In this document: positions 14,602 to 16,836 of the stretch, piece by piece | Layout: the number at the start of each line of letters is the position of its first letter | Numbering within the stretch: the first letter of the stretch is position 1 | Assembly: GCA_947564305.1 (NCBI GenBank) | Contig: CANOBT010000121.1 | Location: 1-16,836, forward strand | Length of the DNA: 16,836 nucleotides | Direction of reading: 5' to 3' | Source of the DNA: an uncultured Lachnospiraceae bacterium | GTDB taxonomy: Bacteria; Bacillota_A; Clostridia; Lachnospirales; Lachnospiraceae | Program-made: the position numbers and the translations under genes | Notes under the pieces: generated by a model | What the model was told of the DNA's origin: nothing | Databases searched by the model: none | What the model saw: only the letters and a program-made list of their open reading frames with translations

Positions 14602-14945
14602 TTTCATTCCCTCTCTTTCTTTTTTTGACAACTTTGTGATTCGGAAAACTTATGGAAAATCTTTTCCACAGCATTGGAACTCTCTTAGATGATTTCTTGA
14701 CAGCTCCTTGCTTTAGCTTTCTACCATAGTTTAGCATTGACGTTCGATTATGTCTAATATATAATATTTATAAAATTCATAATATATATATTATGAATTG
14801 GGATATTATGTAGAGGAATTGTATGAAAATAAGGAACTACTTTGTTTGATTTATTTTTATGAATAGGTTTGAAGATTCCAAAAAGATAATTTTTGTAATT
14901 GGTTCATGATATTTTTATAATTTACATAAGAAAGGAAAATAAAAA
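14602..14945. promoter_or_regulatory. Divergent promoter region between the minus-strand membrane gene and the LysR gene
   Basis: This is an A/T-rich non-coding stretch. Plus strand: TTGACG (14737-14742), 17-nt spacer, TATAAT (14760-14765); and TTGTAA (14893-14898), 17-nt spacer, TATAAT (14916-14921), just upstream of the LysR start. Minus strand: TAGACA (complement of 14751-14756), 17-nt spacer, TAAACT (complement of 14728-14733), overlapping the first plus-strand promoter. A 16-bp dyad TGGAAAATCTTTTCCA lies at 14653-14668, in the leader of the minus-strand gene. The three promoter calls rest on motif and spacing alone. Confidence 0.55.
14774..14799. promoter_or_regulatory. Perfect 26-bp palindrome, probable operator
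   Basis: All 13 base pairs are symmetric; the half-site is AATTCATAATATA. It begins 9 bp after the TATAAT at 14760-14765, so it covers the predicted start of the plus-strand transcript, and it lies upstream of the divergent minus-strand promoter. LysR-type regulators often bind such AT-rich dyads next to their own gene, so self-regulation by the adjacent regulator is the simplest reading. Confidence 0.6.
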
Positions 14946-15812
14946 ATGGAACTCATGCAGATTCGATATTTTCTGGAAGTGGCAAATACAAAGCATATGA
15001 CCAACAGTGCTAAAAATCTTCACATCACACAGCCGGCATTGACACAGGCTGTCCGGCGGTTAGAAAATGACTTGGGAGTGCCATTGTTTGCGGCAAAGGG
15101 ACGTAATATTGTGCTGACGGAATATGGGAAATATCTACAGAAAAAATTAGAGCCTTTGATAGCTCAGATTGATGATATTCCGGAGCAGCTCAAAATGATG
15201 GTAGCGTTAGAGGGGGAGACGATACATATGAATGTGCTGGCGGCTTCCAGCCTGGTGATGGAGGCGATTATACAATATAAAAAGGAGCATGAAGATATTA
15301 ATTTTCAACTGCATCAGAATGTAGAGAGTGAGCTTTACGACATTGCGGTGACAACGAAGCTTTTTTATCAGGCGCCGGATGAAGGAAACAGTTTTGCCTG
15401 TGCGGAGGAGATTTATCTGGCTGTGCCGGAAAATAAAAAATATCGGAATCGAACTTCAATCTGTCTTACGGAGGTGGAAGAAGAAGGGTTTGTCAGTCTG
15501 CTTGGTTCCAGGGAATTTCGTTATATCTGCGATAGATTCTGCCAGCACGCGGGATTTACGCCAAAGATTATTTTTGAAAGCGATAATCCTTCTGCTGTAA
15601 AAAATATGATTGCTGCCAATTTAGGAATTGGCTTCTGGCCAGAGTTCACATGGGGCAATATCGAAAATGAACAGGTACGGCTTTTGAAAATTGAGGAGCC
15701 CATCTGTCAGAGAGATATCATTATAAACTATAATAGGAATAAGACAGATAGTCAGAACGTGATTGATTTTTATCACTTTTTGACAGAATTTTTAAGGGAG
15801 AAGAAATCCTAA
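14946..15812 (+). CDS. LysR-type transcriptional regulator
   Basis: This 288-aa protein has the standard LysR layout. The N-terminal winged helix-turn-helix (MELMQIRYFLEVANTKHMTNSAKN onward, with HITQPALTQAVRRLENDLGVPLF near residues 27-49 and LTEYGKYL near 59-66) is followed by a linker helix and an effector-binding domain (from about residue 90). AAAGGAAA lies before the ATG. The gene faces away from the membrane/SGNH-like gene across a shared promoter region with a perfect palindrome, so it may control that gene and itself. Nothing in the sequence identifies its effector, and it is separated from the fumarate operon by the convergent gene, so control of that operon is only a possibility. 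Confidence 0.93.
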   Translation: MELMQIRYFLEVANTKHMTNSAKNLHITQPALTQAVRRLENDLGVPLFAAKGRNIVLTEYGKYLQKKLEPLIAQIDDIPEQLKMMVALEGETIHMNVLAASSLVMEAIIQYKKEHEDINFQLHQNVESELYDIAVTTKLFYQAPDEGNSFACAEEIYLAVPENKKYRNRTSICLTEVEEEGFVSLLGSREFRYICDRFCQHAGFTPKIIFESDNPSAVKNMIAANLGIGFWPEFTWGNIENEQVRLLKIEEPICQRDIIINYNRNKTDSQNVIDFYHFLTEFLREKKS

Positions 15813-15821
15813 AAACTGTCG

Positions 15822-15840
15822 GGAAATGATATTTCCTGTT
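15822..15840 (+). terminator. Weak hairpin after the LysR gene
   Basis: GGAAAT (15822-15827) pairs with ATTTCC (15831-15836) around GAT, 10 nt after the LysR stop; TGTTATTTT follows. The stem is only 6 bp and A/T-rich, so it is at best a weak terminator. The 99-nt gap to the recombinase gene probably also holds that gene's promoter, but no clear -35/-10 pair with good spacing was found. Confidence 0.35.
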
Positions 15841-15911
15841 ATTTTCATATTAAATTATATGTTGTGGCATAATAGAGAAATATACTTTATGAAAAAACAG
15901 GAGGAGAAAAG

Positions 15912-16805
15912 ATGGCAGGATTAGTGGAGCTCAAGGACGAAAAGGAAAAAAGTACGGAAAAAAAAGGCGCAGAGAAAAAAATTACGGATGAAATGATAAG
16001 AAATTTTCGTAAATATTTGGAGGAGGAAGAAAGGGCGGAGGCAACAATCGAAAAATATATGAGAGAGATAAAACGTCTTGCCGAGTTTTTACACGGCGAG
16101 GAACTTCAAAAGGAAAAAATGATTGAATACCGGAAAATATTACAGCAGAAATATCACGCCCGTACAGTAAATGGAAAATTATCAGCATTGAATGCATACT
16201 TTGAATTTTCGGGAAATGGAGAAAGCAGGGTTCGTTATTTAAAAGTACAGCACAGTGCATTCATTGATGAAGCCAGGGAATTAGAGGACAAGGAATATAA
16301 GCGGCTTCTTCGTACTGCAAGGAGACAGAAAAATGAAAGGATGTATTATGTATTACTGACACTTTCAGGGACAGGAATCCGGGTCAGTGAATTAAAATAC
16401 ATTACAGCAGAGGCAGTCAGTTCCGGTAAGTCAGAAATTAACTTGAAGGGGAAAAACAGAAAAATACTTTTAACTAAGGAGTTAAGAAAAAAGCTGAAAG
16501 AGTATATGAGAAAAGAGGATATTGAGACGGGGCCGATATTCGCGACCAGAAATGGAAATCCACTGGACCGCTCCAATATCTGGCATGAAATGAAAAAACT
16601 CTGTGAGGCGGCAAATGTTGATGAAAGTAAGGTGTTCCCGCACAATCTCCGTCATCTGTTTGCCAGAAAGTATTATGAGATTGACAACAACCTTCCGCAT
16701 CTGGCTGATATTCTTGGACATTCTTCGATTGAAACTACACGGATTTATGTGGCGGCGAGCGCCAAAGAATATGAGAAAGTACTTGACCAAATGAGTTTTA
16801 TATAA
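15912..16805 (+). CDS. XerC/D-type tyrosine recombinase (integrase)
   Basis: This 297-aa site-specific recombinase has a Lys/Glu-rich N-terminal tail (1-25), a SAM-like core-binding domain (about 26-110) and the catalytic domain. All active-site residues are present: R157 in GTGIRVSEL, a lysine near 181 in LKGKNRK, H244 and R247 in HNLRHLFA, H270 in LGHSSIETT, and nucleophile Y279 in TRIYV. Length is typical of XerC/XerD and stand-alone Clostridia recombinases. AGGAGGAG lies 6 nt before the ATG. No phage, conjugation or excision genes are seen alongside, so this may be a lone chromosomal Xer-like enzyme, an invertase, or the edge of an element that continues beyond 16836. A perfect inverted repeat follows two bases after the stop. 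It is A-rich compared with the operon genes. Confidence 0.9.
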   Translation: MAGLVELKDEKEKSTEKKGAEKKITDEMIRNFRKYLEEEERAEATIEKYMREIKRLAEFLHGEELQKEKMIEYRKILQQKYHARTVNGKLSALNAYFEFSGNGESRVRYLKVQHSAFIDEARELEDKEYKRLLRTARRQKNERMYYVLLTLSGTGIRVSELKYITAEAVSSGKSEINLKGKNRKILLTKELRKKLKEYMRKEDIETGPIFATRNGNPLDRSNIWHEMKKLCEAANVDESKVFPHNLRHLFARKYYEIDNNLPHLADILGHSSIETTRIYVAASAKEYEKVLDQMSFI

Positions 16806-16806
16806 A

Positions 16807-16832
16807 TACCACAGAATCTATATTCTGTGGTA
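16807..16832. repeat. Perfect 11-bp inverted repeat after the recombinase gene
   Basis: TACCACAGAAT (16807-16817) and ATTCTGTGGTA (16822-16832) are exact inverted copies around CTAT. It could be a hairpin terminator for the recombinase message, but no U-run follows within the four bases left in the window. It could also be a recombinase binding site. The window edge prevents a decision. Confidence 0.6.
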
Positions 16833-16836
16833 AAAC

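Noticed and set aside
14602..14631. Longer N-terminus of the membrane/SGNH-like protein
   Set aside because: It would need a TTG start without a ribosome binding site, and its codons contain the AGAGGG that serves the ATG at 14601.

Overview
The window looks like the chromosome of an anaerobic, low-to-moderate-GC Gram-positive bacterium, most likely a gut Lachnospiraceae-type Clostridia. The grounds are strong AGGAGG-type ribosome binding sites, A/T-rich intergenic DNA, a GGGtGRT-family protein, many iron-sulfur oxidoreductases and a cytosolic fumarate reductase with no membrane anchor. No rRNA, tRNA, CRISPR array or insertion sequence was seen.

Layout. (1) 3-578 is the 3' part of a GGGtGRT-family gene, closed by a strong terminator at 664-704. 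(2) 705-935 is a regulatory region with two 18-bp dyads that resemble clostridial Rex operators (redox repressor sensing NADH/NAD+), TATAAT boxes and a leader with a 20-bp inverted repeat. (3) 936-13410 is one tightly packed 13-gene plus-strand operon: malate dehydrogenase, HdrB, HdrC, HdrA, MvhD/FlxD, two multi-cluster 4Fe-4S proteins (FlxC-like and FlxB-like), FlxA (FAD/NAD-binding), FrdB-like iron-sulfur protein, FrdA-like flavoprotein, class I fumarase alpha and beta, and an AspT-family carrier. Most junctions overlap or are 0-43 nt apart; the only break is a hairpin before the carrier. (4) A bidirectional terminator at 13490-13535 separates the operon from a convergent minus-strand gene that fuses a SemiSWEET/PQ-loop-like membrane part to a degenerate SGNH-hydrolase-like domain. 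(5) 14602-14945 is a divergent promoter region with a perfect 26-bp palindrome, followed by a LysR-type regulator. (6) A stand-alone XerC/D-type tyrosine recombinase ends the window, followed at once by a perfect 11-bp inverted repeat.

How the operon may work. Malate dehydrogenase, fumarase and fumarate reductase make up the reductive route oxaloacetate -> malate -> fumarate -> succinate. The carrier belongs to the family that includes the succinate exporter SucE1, so it could release the product. Between these enzymes lie all seven parts of an HdrABC-FlxABCD complex. In sulfate reducers such complexes are thought to use NADH in flavin-based electron bifurcation. There is no hydrogenase (MvhAG), no DsrC and no quinone anchor, so the obvious high-potential acceptor encoded here is fumarate. 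HdrB (with two complete CCG domains) plus the FrdB-like protein together look like a split version of TfrB from the methanogen thiol:fumarate reductase. The main inference is that the locus encodes a soluble NADH-dependent, possibly electron-bifurcating fumarate reductase that couples succinate formation to ferredoxin reduction, under NADH-responsive control. The protein families are clear from the sequence; the coupling is inference.
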